Shown: piece after piece, positions 5,529 to 5,643 of the stretch
Layout of the letters: every line of letters begins with the position of its first letter
How positions within the stretch are numbered: position 1 is the first letter of the stretch
NCBI GenBank assembly: GCA_022711695.1
Contig: JAKLEJ010000253.1
Coordinates: forward strand, 1 to 5,643
Length of the DNA: 5,643 nucleotides
Source: Verrucomicrobiota bacterium
GTDB lineage: Bacteria; Verrucomicrobiota; Verrucomicrobiia; Limisphaerales; JACRJZ01
Reading direction: 5' to 3'
Position numbers and translations under genes: made by a program
The notes under the pieces: model-generated
Database searches by the model: none
What the model was told of the DNA's origin: nothing
What the model saw: only the letters and a program-made list of their open reading frames with translations

Positions 5529-5643
5529 CGCTTTTGCGGTGAGGATGGCGCTCGGCGGGGTCAAGTCAAACCGAAAACTCCCCCGTGCATCCGCGCGTAC
5601 CTCACCGGGGCGACGCGGCGGCCGTCATTTCCCAATGCGCGGC
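5529..5643. other. upstream flank with no assignable gene
   Basis: Apart from the candidate promoter I cannot assign this stretch. On the minus strand one frame is open from the window edge to a TGA at 5604-5602 (ending TAAASPR) and could be the tail of an upstream gene. A second minus frame and a plus-strand frame are also open to the edge. The piece is too short to choose between them. Confidence 0.4.
5542..5569 (-). promoter_or_regulatory. weak candidate promoter for the cluster
   Basis: TTGACT (5569-5564, five of six bases of the sigma70 -35 consensus) is followed after 16 bases by CATCCT (5547-5542), which keeps only A2, T3 and T6 of the -10 consensus. It would give a short leader ahead of the WXG100 ribosome site. 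The -10 match is poor and in GC-rich DNA this could be chance. Confidence 0.25.

Overview
The window is GC-rich and carries a compact gene cluster read entirely from the minus strand, running from about 5516 down to 436. Its genes resemble the core of a type VII (ESX/WXG100) secretion system. The order of transcription is: a 90-aa WXG100-family protein (5516-5244), a 191-aa coiled-coil protein (5118-4543), a 70-aa protein with a WXG-like motif (4546-4334), and a 1301-aa membrane-anchored FtsK/SpoIIIE-type ATPase of EssC/EccC architecture (4341-436). After an 81-bp gap the same strand carries the first 118 codons of an alpha/beta-hydrolase-like protein (354-1), which runs off the window and is probably unrelated.

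The last three cluster genes are tightly packed: a 4-base ATGA overlap and then an 8-base overlap, each downstream start having a good Shine-Dalgarno sequence inside the preceding gene. The WXG100 gene stands apart. It has its own strong ribosome binding site and a weak candidate promoter, and the 125-bp gap after it contains two GC-rich hairpins. This layout would allow the small presumed secreted protein to be made in excess over the machinery. That is inference.

The ATPase differs from textbook EccC/EssC. Two long coiled-coil arms flank its transmembrane hairpin, and there is no recognisable FHA domain. Of three FtsK-like modules, only the middle one keeps canonical Walker A and Walker B motifs. 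No gene for EccB, EccD, EccE, EsaA, EssA, EssB, YukD or mycosin is visible, so this is either a minimal form or part of a larger locus.

Organism: high GC, the non-actinobacterial form of the WXG100 protein (W-x-D rather than W-x-G) and the hydrolase style remind me of Planctomycetota or other PVC-type bacteria. This comes from memory, not a search, and is only moderately secure. Bases 5517-5643 contain no gene I can identify, and no RNA genes, insertion sequences or CRISPR arrays were seen.
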